This document shows, piece after piece, positions 44,107 to 54,694 of a DNA stretch of 64,000 nt. Every line of letters begins with the position of its first letter. The stretch's first letter is position 1. Origin of the DNA: BM003 sp963699835 (GTDB lineage: Bacteria > Pseudomonadota > Gammaproteobacteria > Steroidobacterales > BM003); contig CAVOVJ010000014.1 of NCBI GenBank assembly GCA_963699835.1, forward strand, positions 91,409 to 155,408, given 5' to 3'. The notes beneath the pieces were generated by a model. That model had not been told where the DNA came from and did not search any database. It was given only the letters and a program-made list of their open reading frames with translations. The position numbers and the translations under genes were made by a program.

Positions 44107-47100
44107 GTGGCACTACTCGACTACGCGCCTGAGTTCACAACCACCGAAGCGGTTGAAATAGCGCACAGGCTCTACGCAATTGCGGTGGCAGCCCGGGCCC
44201 TGCCCAGCGAGCGTGACCAGAATTTCCTGCTGACCCTGGAAGACGGCGAAAAGCGGGTCCTCAAGATCGCCAATGCGCGGGAGGATCTCGACCTGCTCGA
44301 AGCCGAGAACGCCGTCATGCTGCACGTTGCAGACCGCGTCGCGGCAGCCCCGACACCCTTCCCCACCTTGGATGGTGATTTCGTTACCCGGATTGCGGGC
44401 CCGAATGGTAATGAGCACTACTTGCGCCTGATTTCATTTCTGCCGGGGCGGCCGATGGGGAAGATAAAGCGGCACTCGGCCGGATTGCTGCATGACCTCG
44501 GACGCCGGGTCGGGCAACTGAACCGGGCGCTGGCCGACTTCGATCATCCGGCGGCTCATCGCGATCTCCATTGGGACCTGGCCAATGCGCGACGCGAGAT
44601 CGAACGGCACAAATCACTGATTGACGATCCCGCGCTACGCAGCATGATTGATTCGCTGCGTGGCCGACTTCGAGCGTGATGTCGAACCCCTGCTCGGCCG
44701 TTTACGCCGCAGCGTCATTCACAACGATGCCAACGATTACAACGTCATCGTCGGTGGCGGTGACGACTTTTATTCACGCGATCAGAGCGTTGTCGGGATC
44801 ATCGACTTTGGCGACCTGGTTCATAGCTGGACCGTCGCCGATCTGGCGATTGCCATCGCCTACGCCATTCTCGACAAACCCGACCCGCTGCCTGCCGCGG
44901 CGCATGTTGTCCGCGGCTACCACGCCGAGCACCCGCTCACCGAGACCGAGCTGGCCGCCCTCTTCGGACTGGTTCGCATGCGGCTGTGCGTCAGCGTCTG
45001 CCTCGCTGCCCTCCAGCAACGGCAGCGCCCGGACGATCCTTACCTGACCATTAGCCAGGCCCCGATCCGCAACACACTCCCCCGGCTGGCCGCGATCCAT
45101 TCCCGGTTTGCCGAGGCGGCTTTTCGTGAGGCATGCGGTTTGGCCGCCGTGCCGAAGGCCGGCCCGCTGACGACCTGGCTGCGGAGCAGGCAAAAAGAGT
45201 TTGCCCCGGTCCTCGGCATCGACCTGACAAGCGAACCCTGCCTGGTATTCGATTTCAGCCCGGGCAGCCCGTTTTTCGAGGGCGACCCGGAAAAGTTCTC
45301 CGAACCCGACATGACGGCGCGGCTGTTCCGGCGTATGGCGAAAGCAGGAGCCCGGGTTGGCGTGGGACGCTACGACGAACCCCGGCTGATTTACAGCGAG
45401 GCCATGTTCGCTGACGGAGAAGACCCCGGTCGCCGAACGCCGCACTCTGCATATCGGGCTCGACTTGTTCGCACCGGCGGACACTCCGGTGTATGCACCG
45501 CTGCCGGGCATTGTTCATACGGCGACGATCAATCCCGCCCCTCAGGATTACGGCGGCGTGGTGATTCTGGAGCATGCGACACCGACAGGGCTCGCATTCT
45601 TCACGCTGTACGGACACCTGAACCCCGATGCAGTCGCCGGGCTTGAAGGCCGGGCAAACCATTGCCGCCGGACAGCAATTTGCAACGTTGGGAACAGCGG
45701 CCGGGAACGGCGGCTGGTCGCCCCACTTACACTTTCAGATTCTGACCGACCTGCTGGATCTGGATAACGATTTTCCCGGCGTGGTACGGGTCAGCCAACG
45801 CGAGGTCTGGGCCGGGTTCTCGCTCGATCCCAACCTCATCGTCGGCGTGCCTGAAGAGCGCTTTCCCGCAACAAGAGTCCAGCAAGGCCGAGACCCTGGC
45901 GATACGCCGCAAACGTACCGGCGCCAGCCTGAGCCTGGGCTATCGCGAGCCGATCAAGATGGTGCGCGGCTGGCAGCAATATCTGTATGACGATACCGGC
46001 CGCAAATACCTGGATGCCTACAACAACGTTCCGCAGGTCGGCCACTGTCACCCGCGCGTCGTTGCAGCAGCCCACCAGCAGATGGCGGTGCTGAACACCA
46101 ACACCCGCTACTTGCAGGACCAGTTCAATCGCTACGCCGAACGGCTGGCGTCCACGCTGCCCGAACCACTGGACGTGTGCTTTTTTGTCAATTCCGGCAG
46201 CGAGGCCAACGAACTCGCGCTGCGACTCGCCCGCGCCTAGACCGGGCAGCGCGACATGATCGTGCTGGAGGGCGCCTATCACGGTCACACCACCGGCCTG
46301 ATCGATATCAGCCCTTACAAACACGATGGTCCGGGCGGAAGCGGTGCGCCCGCCTGGGTCCATACCGCACCTGTGGCCGATGTGTACCGTGGCCGCTACA
46401 AAAGCGACGATGCCGCGGGCTGGGACAAAGTATGCGGCTCACGTGCTGGACATCGTTCAGAGACTCGAGGCGACGGGCGCACGCCGGCCGGCTTTATCGC
46501 CGAATCCTGTCCCAGTGTCGGCGGGCAGATCATCTTTCCGCAGGGTTATCTGGGTGCTGTGTACCAGCACGTGCGCGCCGCCGGTGGCCTGTGTATCGCC
46601 GATGAAATCCAGACCGGGTTTGGTCGCACCGGCACCGATTTTTACGCTTTCGAGGCACAGGACGTCGTACCCGACATCGTGGTGCTGGGTAAGCCGATCG
46701 GGAACGGGCATCCAATGGCGGCAGTAGTCACGACGGCCGAGATCGCGGCGGCGTTCGACAACGGCATGGAATTCTTCAGCACGTTTGGCGGCAACACCGT
46801 CTCGTGCGCCGTCGGGCTGGCGGTGCTGGACGTGACATTGAGCGAAAACCTGCAGGCCCATGCTCTCGAAGTTGGCGCGTTTCTGCTGGAGCAAGCTGCA
46901 CGCGCTGCAGAGCCTGTACCCGGTGATCGGCGATGTAAGAGGCTCGGGATTGTTCCTGGGTATCGAACTCGTGCGTGACCGCGACACGCTCGAACCGGCG
47001 ACGGCCGAAGCCTCGTTTATCTGCAACCGACTGCGCGACCACGGCATCCTGATCGGTACGGACGGCCCGTATCACAATGTTCTCAAAATTCGACCGCCGC

Positions 47101-47174
47101 TGCCCTTTGACAGAAGCAATGCAGATTCTCTGGTCAGCACCCTCGCGAAGATTCTGGCCGAGGATTTTGCCTGA
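44107..47174 (+). pseudogene. APH kinase - M23 peptidase - class III aminotransferase fusion protein, heavily frameshifted
   Basis: Assembled across frames this is one protein of about 1,020 codons. Part 1 (44.1-45.2 kb) is an aminoglycoside phosphotransferase-like kinase with catalytic SVIHNDANDYNVIV and metal-binding GIIDFGDLVHS. Part 2 (45.4-45.8 kb) is an M23 metallopeptidase-like domain: LHIGLDLFAPADTPVYAP, YGHLN, GWSPHLHFQI. Part 3 (45.9-47.2 kb) is a class III aminotransferase: HCHPRVVAAA, NSGSEANELALRLARA, YHGHTTGLIDISPYK, CIADEIQTGFGRTG, then the Lys in VLGKPIGNGHP. At least seven frame changes and an in-frame TAG at 46238 occur. This three-part architecture is known in intact bacterial proteins. 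Confidence 0.85.
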
Positions 47175-47194
47175 CTAAAAACGGAAAACCCGAA

Positions 47195-47255
47195 AAAACG
47201 GTGCCGCAAAGGCGAAAAAGTCATATAGACATAAGGTTACCTCCGGCACCGAACT
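47195..47255 (+). other. structured leader candidate upstream of the AbgT gene
   Basis: CGGTGCCG (47199-47206) pairs perfectly with CGGCACCG (47244-47251). The 37-base interior contains GCAAAGG, a small GTC-ATATA-GAC stem and an AGG-TTA-CCT stem. No T tract follows, so it is not a terminator. It ends about 107 bases before the AbgT start, a normal distance for a leader RNA. The GAAAACCCGAAA / GCAAAGG / GGTTACC words recall c-di-GMP-I (GEMM) riboswitches, but the helices do not match that fold well. Confidence 0.25.
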
Positions 47256-47358
47256 GAGCCACCTCGGGCGGACCCGACCCGTCGCCGCCGTAGATTTGAC
47301 CTTTGCTGTGGTTTCCCGTTTGCTATGCGCTGCTCTCGCCCAGTCTGAACTCCACTAC

Positions 47359-48945
47359 ATGGACGAAAAAACCAAAGACCAAGGCAACGATTCGCGTATC
47401 ACGCGCTTTCTCCATGTCGTCGAATGGCTCGGCAATGCACTGCCTCACCCGGTGACGCTGTTCGCCTTGTTCGCGGTCGGCGTGGTCGTGCTGTCCGGCA
47501 TTTTAGGCTCGTTCGACGTTGCGGTGATCGACCCGCGCCCCGTCGGCGCCAAGGGCCGCGCAGACAACGGCCTTATTGAAGTTGTCAGCCTTATGAACGC
47601 CGAGGGTCTGAGGTTAATCATTCTCAACCTCGTCAATAACTTTGTGACTTTTGCGCCGCTTGGAACCGTGCTGGTAGCACTGCTCGGCGTTGGCGTCGCC
47701 GAACGATCGGGTTGGCTGACAGCGGTGATTCGCGGCATGGTGCTCAAGGCGCGACCCGAACTCGTGACCGTCATCATCGTTTTGGCGGGCGTTTTATCCA
47801 ACACCGCATCCGAAATGGGTTACGTGGTTCTGGTCCCGTTGGCGGCTGTCGTGTTCTATTCACTCGGACGACACCCGCTCGCGGGGCTGGCTGCCGCGTT
47901 CGCGGGCGTATCGGGTGGTTACAGCGCTAATCTGCTCATTGGCACCGTGGATCCGCTGCTATCCGGCATTACGACCGAGGCGGCACGCCTTATCGATCCC
48001 GCCTACGAAGTCGATGTCAGCGCTAACTGGTATTTCATGATTGCCAGCACCTTCCTCATCACGGCCATCGGCAGTTTTATCAGTCTCAAGATCGTGGAGC
48101 CGTCGCTGGGCCAATATGAAGGCACGCCTGCCAATCTGGACGATGAAGATGCGCACCGAATGGATCCGCTATCGGCGCAGGAAAGGAAAGGCCTGTGGCG
48201 TTCCCTTTGGGCGACACTTATTTTCACAGTCGTGATCGCCGCATTGGTCGTGCCCGAGGGCGCCATCTTGCGCAATCAGGAAACCGGTGCCGTTGCCGGC
48301 TCGCCGTTCCTGAGGGGTATCGTGGCGATCATTTTCGTGTACTTCCTGATGGTCGGGGTCGTCTATGGCCGCACAGTTGGAACGATCAGGAACGATCGCG
48401 ATGTGATCAACGCAATGGCGCACGCCATGAGCACGCTCGGACTGTACATCGCACTGGTGTTTTTTGCTGCGCAGTTCGTGCGGTTTTTCAGCTGGACAAA
48501 TCTCGGTTCCATCACCGCAGTGACAGGCGCAAACTTCCTTCAGGACATTGGCATGACCGGTCCCGCCCTGTTCTTCCTCTTCATCCTGGTCTGCGCGTTC
48601 ATCAACCTGATGCTGGGGTCGGCATCGGCGCAGTGGGCTGTGACGGCGCCGATCTTCGTGCCAATGCTAATGTTGCTGGGCTACTCGCCCGAAGTGATCC
48701 AGGCGGCTTATCGTATCGGCGACTCGAGTACCAACATCATTACGCCCATGATGAGTTACTTCGGGTTGATCATGGCGTTTGTTGCAAGGTATGAGCCCAA
48801 AGCCGGGGTAGGCACTCTGATCGCAATGATGCTGCCCTACTCGATGGCATTCCTGATCTTCTGGTCCCTGTTCTTTTTCGTGTGGACGTTTGTCCTTGGT
48901 TTGCCGGTGGGCCCGGCATCTCCGACCTATTACAGTCCCGCCTGA
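47359..48945 (+). CDS. AbgT family transporter
   Basis: A 528-residue inner-membrane protein. ATG 47359 (DEKTKDQGNDSRITRFL) is preferred to TTG 47296, whose first residues look unlike the family, although no strong ribosome-binding site is visible. Hallmarks: LNWVEWLGNALPHPVTLFALF-type opening, NNFVTFAPLGTVLVALLGVGVAE, SNTASEMGYVVLVPLAA, FAGVSGGYSANLLIGTVDPLL and the C-terminal LMLGSASAQWAVTAPIFVPMLMLLGYSPE. AbgT proteins import p-aminobenzoyl-glutamate or export antimetabolites (sulfonamide efflux). No folate gene is adjacent. It is intact although the four genes before it are broken. Confidence 0.92.
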   Translation: MDEKTKDQGNDSRITRFLHVVEWLGNALPHPVTLFALFAVGVVVLSGILGSFDVAVIDPRPVGAKGRADNGLIEVVSLMNAEGLRLIILNLVNNFVTFAPLGTVLVALLGVGVAERSGWLTAVIRGMVLKARPELVTVIIVLAGVLSNTASEMGYVVLVPLAAVVFYSLGRHPLAGLAAAFAGVSGGYSANLLIGTVDPLLSGITTEAARLIDPAYEVDVSANWYFMIASTFLITAIGSFISLKIVEPSLGQYEGTPANLDDEDAHRMDPLSAQERKGLWRSLWATLIFTVVIAALVVPEGAILRNQETGAVAGSPFLRGIVAIIFVYFLMVGVVYGRTVGTIRNDRDVINAMAHAMSTLGLYIALVFFAAQFVRFFSWTNLGSITAVTGANFLQDIGMTGPALFFLFILVCAFINLMLGSASAQWAVTAPIFVPMLMLLGYSPEVIQAAYRIGDSSTNIITPMMSYFGLIMAFVARYEPKAGVGTLIAMMLPYSMAFLIFWSLFFFVWTFVLGLPVGPASPTYYSPA

Positions 48946-49163
48946 TTATTCCCGATCTATCGCCAGGCGGCCGGATCCTGTGAGCAGAACTTTTTTCAAT
49001 TGCTCGTAAAGGTCCGACAACTTTGGAGCTCCCCCGACCTGACAGACATTTCTCCGGCCAGAACAAGCCCCGACCAGGAGTGCATCAGCAACCGTCCACT
49101 CCCTGATCCGACACGTTGCCGAGTTGGTGTTTCCTGGCTGGATATGACTGCGATGAGACGACC

Positions 49164-49304
49164 ATGAAAGGAAGCCGGTTGAAGAACAGCCAGATTGCAT
49201 CGAACCTGCAAGAGGCCGATGCCGACGCCAGGGTGAAGGAAATCCGCCGCCGTCACAGGATTAGCGATGCGACCGATTACACCTCCAAGTCAAAGCCCGA
49301 CTGA
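49164..49304 (+). mobile_element. remnant of an IS3-family transposase OrfA
   Basis: The 46-residue frame MKGSRLKNSQIASNLQEADAD then ARVKEIRRRHRISDATDYTSK matches the N-terminal helix-turn-helix of IS3-family OrfA. The IS3 pattern is M-K-x-S-R-F, then QI, AL, EA, V, E, CR, GIS, A-T-F-Y. The second half of orfA and all of orfB are missing, and no terminal inverted repeats are visible nearby. It is therefore an old insertion scar. The rest of 48946-49547 holds only the inverted repeat listed separately. Confidence 0.65.
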
Positions 49305-49330
49305 CGGCACCTCGTCGAGAGAAAATTGGC

Positions 49331-49372
49331 GTCAGAGTAAAAAAGACTGTAACGGCCAGTTCTTACTCTGAC
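49331..49372. repeat. REP-like inverted repeat (GTCAGAGTAA ... TTACTCTGAC)
   Basis: A perfect 10-base inverted repeat separated by 22 bases. The right arm continues CCCCGTTTTT; the left arm is preceded by AATTGGC. This GGGGTCAGAGTAA-type palindrome is widespread in gammaproteobacterial genomes, where it is often found with IS200-like (RAYT) transposases. No such transposase is in this window. The hairpin with its T run could also act as a weak terminator. Confidence 0.6.
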
Positions 49373-49547
49373 CCCGTTTTTCCCAGTTTTATTCATCGAC
49401 CCGTTACCGGGGCGGCCGTTGCTCAAATTGCATAACTGCGGAAAACGATGCACACCAATTTATGCAAGTTTCACGCAGCGCGTCGATCAGGGAAACCAGG
49501 GTAGCACCGTGGAATTGCAGAAAACCGCGGTTCGACCCCGATTACGA

Positions 49548-50660
49548 TTATGCGCAGTGCCTCTTGCGGGATGACATTTCCTTCAATACCCGTGCTCGCG
49601 CCATGTGCGTTGCTGCCTCTCGCGGCAGCTTGTGTTCAGCGCGCGCGGTCGTAAGCACTTCGCGCATGTTGTCGCGGATTTTCTCCTCGATTACGTTCAT
49701 TGCCTCGGACTCGCTCGCGTTCTTGAGCTCCATTGCGCCGCAAATCACCCCGCCAGCATTGCAGACGAAATCGGGCAAGACCAATACGCCACGTTTTGCA
49801 AGCAGGCGTTCGGCCTCGTCAGTTGCTGGGATGTTCGCCCCTTCTGCGACAACACGAGCCTTAAGGCGATCGACATTATCCGCTGTCAGCACGTCGGGGC
49901 GTGCAGCCGGAATCCAGATATCGCACTCGACACCTAACAGGGCATCACGCTCCAGCGCTTCGGCGGCAGCATAGTCAGACACGGGATTTCCGGCCTGCTT
50001 GAACTCAACCAATGCGTCGATGTCGATGCCGGCAGCGTCATAGCAGCATCCGCGACTATCGGAAGCGGCGACCAGGCGCGCACCTTTCGCACCAAGAAAT
50101 CGCGCAACATGTTGACCGACCGAGCCGAATCCCTGCACGGCGACACGTGCACCTTCGATGCGAACGTCACAGAAGTCCTGTGCTACTTCGATTGCGGCGC
50201 TCAAACCGAATCCGGTCGCGCCGATTTCATCGAGGGGGATGCCGCCTTTCTCGCGCGGCAATCCAACCGCACGATCGATCGTGTCCTTGATCCAGCCCAT
50301 TGCTTCCTCGTCGGTTCCCATATCCGGCCCGGGAATGTAGTCAACGATATCCTCGATCGCGTCGGCAAAACTCCTGATCAGGATTTCTTTATCGGCTTTC
50401 GCCATGTGTGGATCACCGAATATGACCGATTTGCCACCCCCATGCGGGATTCCGGCCGCGGCATTCTTCAGTGTCATGGCTCGTGCGAGGCGCGCGCATT
50501 CGTCGACGGTGACATCGGGCGCCATGCGGATGCCGCCGATCGACGGACCCAGCGCAACGTTGTCGATAACCAATATCGCTTTCAGCTGGGTCGCTGGATC
50601 GTAGATCTCGATAACCTTTTCCGGCCCGAGATCGTCGATATTGGAAAAAGGGCCCGTCAT
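49548..50660 (-). CDS. Glu/Leu/Phe/Val dehydrogenase
   Basis: A 370-residue NAD(P)-dependent amino-acid dehydrogenase. The N-domain carries LGPSIGGIRMAPDVTVDE and MTLKNAAAGIPHGGGKSVI with substrate Lys65 and catalytic Lys77. PGPDMGTDEEAM supplies the conserved Asp. The Rossmann domain begins near 175 (RVAVQGFGSVGQHVARFLGAKGA). It deaminates an amino acid to its 2-oxo acid; length and GGGK context fit leucine or phenylalanine dehydrogenase-like members better than true glutamate dehydrogenases. It follows the acyl-CoA ligase gene by 10 bases and is in one operon with it. Confidence 0.92.
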   Translation of the reverse strand: MTGPFSNIDDLGPEKVIEIYDPATQLKAILVIDNVALGPSIGGIRMAPDVTVDECARLARAMTLKNAAAGIPHGGGKSVIFGDPHMAKADKEILIRSFADAIEDIVDYIPGPDMGTDEEAMGWIKDTIDRAVGLPREKGGIPLDEIGATGFGLSAAIEVAQDFCDVRIEGARVAVQGFGSVGQHVARFLGAKGARLVAASDSRGCCYDAAGIDIDALVEFKQAGNPVSDYAAAEALERDALLGVECDIWIPAARPDVLTADNVDRLKARVVAEGANIPATDEAERLLAKRGVLVLPDFVCNAGGVICGAMELKNASESEAMNVIEEKIRDNMREVLTTARAEHKLPREAATHMARARVLKEMSSRKRHCA

Positions 50661-50670
50661 TCGTCAGCCT

Positions 50671-52350
50671 TCATGAGTTCTCGTCCAGGCCCAGCATGTC
50701 GATGGTTTGCTCGCGCATCTTGAATTTCCGGACCTTGCCTGTGATCGTCATTGGAAACTCATCGACAAACACGATGTAGCGGGGGATCTTGAAATGAGCA
50801 ATTTTTTCTCTGCAGAAGTCACGTATCTCGTCCTCGCTCGCGGCCTCTCCCTCACGTAACTTGATCCACGCGCATATTTCCTCGCCATACTTTATATCAG
50901 GCACGCCGATAACTTCAGCCTCTTCTACCTTTGGATGCTGAAACAGGTATTCTTCGATCTCGCGCGGGAAGATATTTTCGCCGCCACGAATCAACATATC
51001 CTTCAGTCGACCGACGATTTGGCAATAGCCGCTTTCGTCGAGAATAGCGATATCACCCGTGTGTAACCAATTCGCTGCATCAATAGTTTCAGCAGTTTTC
51101 TTATCGTCGCCCCAGTACCCCGGCATCACGCAATAGCCCCGTGTCAGTAATTCTCCAGGCGTGCCGCGCGGAACGACTTTACCCTGCTCATCGATGATCT
51201 TGACTTCTGTGTGCGGCAGCACGGTACCGACGGTGGACACCTTGCGTTGGACCGTATCTTCTGATGACGTCTGAAAGCTCACTGGTCCGGTCTCGGTCAT
51301 GCCATAGGCGATCGTGATGTCCTCAAGATGCATTTCAGAGATCAGCCGCTTCATCAACTCGATTGGACAGGGCGCGCCGGCAATAATGCCGGTACGCAAA
51401 TGGCTTAGGTCAAAGCGATCGAAGTCCGCATGATCCAGTTCCGAGATGAACATGGTCGGCACACCATGAATTGCTGTGCAATTTTCTGTGGCAATGGCCT
51501 GCAACGCGGCGCCGGGCTCGTAGCCGGCCGACGGTAACACCATCGTCGCGCCGTGCGCGACACTGGCCAGCGTGCCAAGGACCATGCCGAAGCAGTGATA
51601 CATTGGTACCGGTATGCACAATCTGTCCGCAGAACTGAACTTCATTCGGGCACCGACGAGGAACGCGTTGTTGACGATATTGTGATGAGTCAGTGTTGCA
51701 GCTTTCGCTAGACCGGTCGTGCCGCTCGTGAATTGAATGTTGATCGGATCATCGAACTGCAACTCGGCGTTGACCGCAGCGAGTTTTTCCGCGGCCCGAT
51801 GGTCGGCTCGATCACCGATATCTCTGAAGCGCAGGAAACCTGGCTCGCGTTCGTCGGCGAGTGTAATCAGAAAACGCAGATCAGGGAGACGAGCCGCCGC
51901 AAGCTCGCCGGGCGTGCCGGCCGCGATTTCCGGCGCGAGATGCCGGAGCATCGAATGATAATTGCTGGACTTGAACTCGGGCGCGACGATCAGCGCTCTG
52001 CAACCCACTTTGTTCAGGGCATATTCGAGTTCTCCCAGACGATAAGCCGGATTGATATTGACGAGTATCAATCCGGCTTTGGCCGTCGCAAATTGGGTGA
52101 TGACCCATTCGGCACAGTTCGGCGCCCAGATGCCGACACGGTCACCGGCGTTGAGCCCGATTGAGAGCAGCCCGGCGGCAAGCAAATCCACGCGGCGCTG
52201 CAACTCGCCATAAGTCCAGCGTATTTGCTGATGGGTAACGACCAGAGCTTCATCATCGGCATGTTGGCCCGCAATTCGGTCAAACATGTCGCTGACTGTT
52301 TCGCCGATCAGCGGCGTGTTACTTACTCCGTGAACATAGCTGAGTGCCAT
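50671..52350 (-). CDS. AMP-binding acyl-CoA synthetase
   Basis: A 559-residue adenylate-forming ligase. Visible core motifs: the P-loop-like QFTSGTTGLAKAATLTHHN (about residue 210), AYGMTETGPVSFQ (A5), WLHTGDIAILDESGYCQIVGRLKDMLIRGGENIFPREIEEYL (A7-A8), and the C-terminal Lys in MTITGKVRKFKMRE (A10). All catalytic elements are intact. It activates a carboxylic acid to its CoA ester. Coupled to an amino-acid dehydrogenase and facing an aminotransferase gene, it may activate the oxo- or branched acids made from amino acids; that is inference. Confidence 0.92.
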   Translation of the reverse strand: MALSYVHGVSNTPLIGETVSDMFDRIAGQHADDEALVVTHQQIRWTYGELQRRVDLLAAGLLSIGLNAGDRVGIWAPNCAEWVITQFATAKAGLILVNINPAYRLGELEYALNKVGCRALIVAPEFKSSNYHSMLRHLAPEIAAGTPGELAAARLPDLRFLITLADEREPGFLRFRDIGDRADHRAAEKLAAVNAELQFDDPINIQFTSGTTGLAKAATLTHHNIVNNAFLVGARMKFSSADRLCIPVPMYHCFGMVLGTLASVAHGATMVLPSAGYEPGAALQAIATENCTAIHGVPTMFISELDHADFDRFDLSHLRTGIIAGAPCPIELMKRLISEMHLEDITIAYGMTETGPVSFQTSSEDTVQRKVSTVGTVLPHTEVKIIDEQGKVVPRGTPGELLTRGYCVMPGYWGDDKKTAETIDAANWLHTGDIAILDESGYCQIVGRLKDMLIRGGENIFPREIEEYLFQHPKVEEAEVIGVPDIKYGEEICAWIKLREGEAASEDEIRDFCREKIAHFKIPRYIVFVDEFPMTITGKVRKFKMREQTIDMLGLDENS

Positions 52351-52608
52351 CCGCGTTTCTTTGGAGTATTACAACCCCGGAGCCCGGCGATACAGCGCTG
52401 GCTATAGTCTCCTAAAACTTGGTCGGCCGTTTCTATCAGAGGATTTACTTATTGCGCGCCCGACCCTGCGGGACAATATATGTCTGGACCACGTGAGAAT
52501 TCTGGGTATGCAAGCACAACGACCCGGCCGTGCGCCTTTTTTTCGTCGCAGTGAGTTCGTCGACGTAGAGTAACAGCAGTAATTACGGGAATACTCTCGC
52601 AAGGGACC

Positions 52609-53793
52609 ATGATGTCTGGGAGCCGAAGATGGATATCGAAGAACGTATCGAGTATTGCGGTCTCGGCCATCAAGGAGATGGCCATACGCGGCGCGAAGGT
52701 GCCCGACGCCGTCTCGCTCGCATGGGGACTGCCTTCATTCAGAACGCCGCGGCGTATTTGTGAGGCGGTAGAACACGCGCTCGAATACGATCCCGACGTC
52801 GGCAAGTATTCCTTGCCCGATGGCTTGGCGGAACTCCGCGCTGCCGTCGCCACCAAGCATGAACGCGTAACCGGCATTGCGACCGATCCGGACGATAACG
52901 TCTTCATCACCTCCGGCAACATGCAGGGGCTGAACGCGCTGCTCCATGTCGTCCTCGATGCAGATGACGAGATCATCCTGACTGACCCGGGTTTCGCATC
53001 GCATTTCCAGCAGATTCGTCTGTGCGGCGGCACCCCGGTTGCCTGGCCATTGGATGAATCCCGCGGATGGTCGCTCGACGTCGACTCGTTAACTGGATTG
53101 ATCAGCCGGAATACCAAGGCGATATTGCTCGTGACACCGTCAAACCCGACCGGCAGTATTTTTGATGAAGAAGAGTTGCGAAAAGTCGCCGCTATCGCAG
53201 CCGAACACGACCTGTTGATACTTTTGGATGACCCATACAGCCATCTGACCTATGAAAACGAGGACCGTTATTTCAACCTCGCCGCCGCTCCCGAGTATCA
53301 CGACAGAGTTGCCTATTGCTTCACGTTCTCCAAGATCCATGCGATGAGCGGCTGGCGGTTGGGTTACATGATCGTGCCCGAGGCACTGAAACGACAGGTA
53401 ATGAAAGTGCACGACGCCACGATTATCTGCACGCCGCGCATCTCCCAGGTCGCGGGGCTGGAGGCATTGCGCGGAGATCGCGTGCATATCCCCGAATTCC
53501 AGCAAATACTCGCTGCCCGCCGATCCCTGATTTGCTCGAGACTCGATCGGGTGCCACACGTATTCGACTACGTTACCCCGCAGGGCGCTTACTACGTATT
53601 TCCCAGAATCCTCGCGGACCATGAAGATTCGGTGGAATTCTCGCTGCGCCTTCTCGACGCGGCGAAGGTAACGGTCACGCCGGGTGCAGCCTTTGGCCAA
53701 AGGGGCGAGCACCATGTACGAATGGCATTCTGCGTTTCCGAGGACGTCATCAATATCGCCTTCGACCGTATAGAAGCTCTATTCCCCGCCTGA
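52609..53793 (+). CDS. class I/II PLP-dependent aminotransferase
   Basis: A 394-residue enzyme with adjacent ATGs at 52609 and 52612 after GCAAGGGA. Landmarks: AWGLPSFRTPRRICEAV, YSLPDGLAELRAAVA (substrate loop), LLVTPSNPTGSIFDEEEL, the LILLDDPYSHLTY Asp, and the PLP Lys in CFTFSKIHAMSGWRLGYMI. The C-domain ends normally with QRGEHHVRMAFCVSEDVINIAF. It transfers amino groups from amino acids such as aspartate or aromatic ones. It is divergent from the acyl-CoA ligase/dehydrogenase operon with a 258-base gap that holds no other gene. Confidence 0.92.
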   Translation: MMSGSRRWISKNVSSIAVSAIKEMAIRGAKVPDAVSLAWGLPSFRTPRRICEAVEHALEYDPDVGKYSLPDGLAELRAAVATKHERVTGIATDPDDNVFITSGNMQGLNALLHVVLDADDEIILTDPGFASHFQQIRLCGGTPVAWPLDESRGWSLDVDSLTGLISRNTKAILLVTPSNPTGSIFDEEELRKVAAIAAEHDLLILLDDPYSHLTYENEDRYFNLAAAPEYHDRVAYCFTFSKIHAMSGWRLGYMIVPEALKRQVMKVHDATIICTPRISQVAGLEALRGDRVHIPEFQQILAARRSLICSRLDRVPHVFDYVTPQGAYYVFPRILADHEDSVEFSLRLLDAAKVTVTPGAAFGQRGEHHVRMAFCVSEDVINIAFDRIEALFPA

Positions 53794-53824
53794 CGGATTC
53801 CGCGGCTTTCGGCCCGCCGCAAAG

Positions 53825-54474
<650 letters not shown>

Positions 54475-54694
54475 CAACAAAACGGCGCAACCGACCCAGG
54501 AAGAGCGGCGTATTAAAGCCCCGCCCACCGGATTCGTCAAGGAACACGCACCAGATCCGATGGCCTGCCCTGGCGCCGGGATGCACCATTCGCTCGTAAA
54601 CAGTATCTTCCGCCACCGCTGCCTTTTGACATCCGCGGTCGCGGCTCGGTACCCTAGCCGGGAGCCTCGCAGCACAGAAATTCCCCCAATTACA

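Noticed and set aside
47195..47255. c-di-GMP-I riboswitch
   Set aside because: Some sequence words match, but the P1 pairing and order of helices do not; kept only as an unassigned structured leader.
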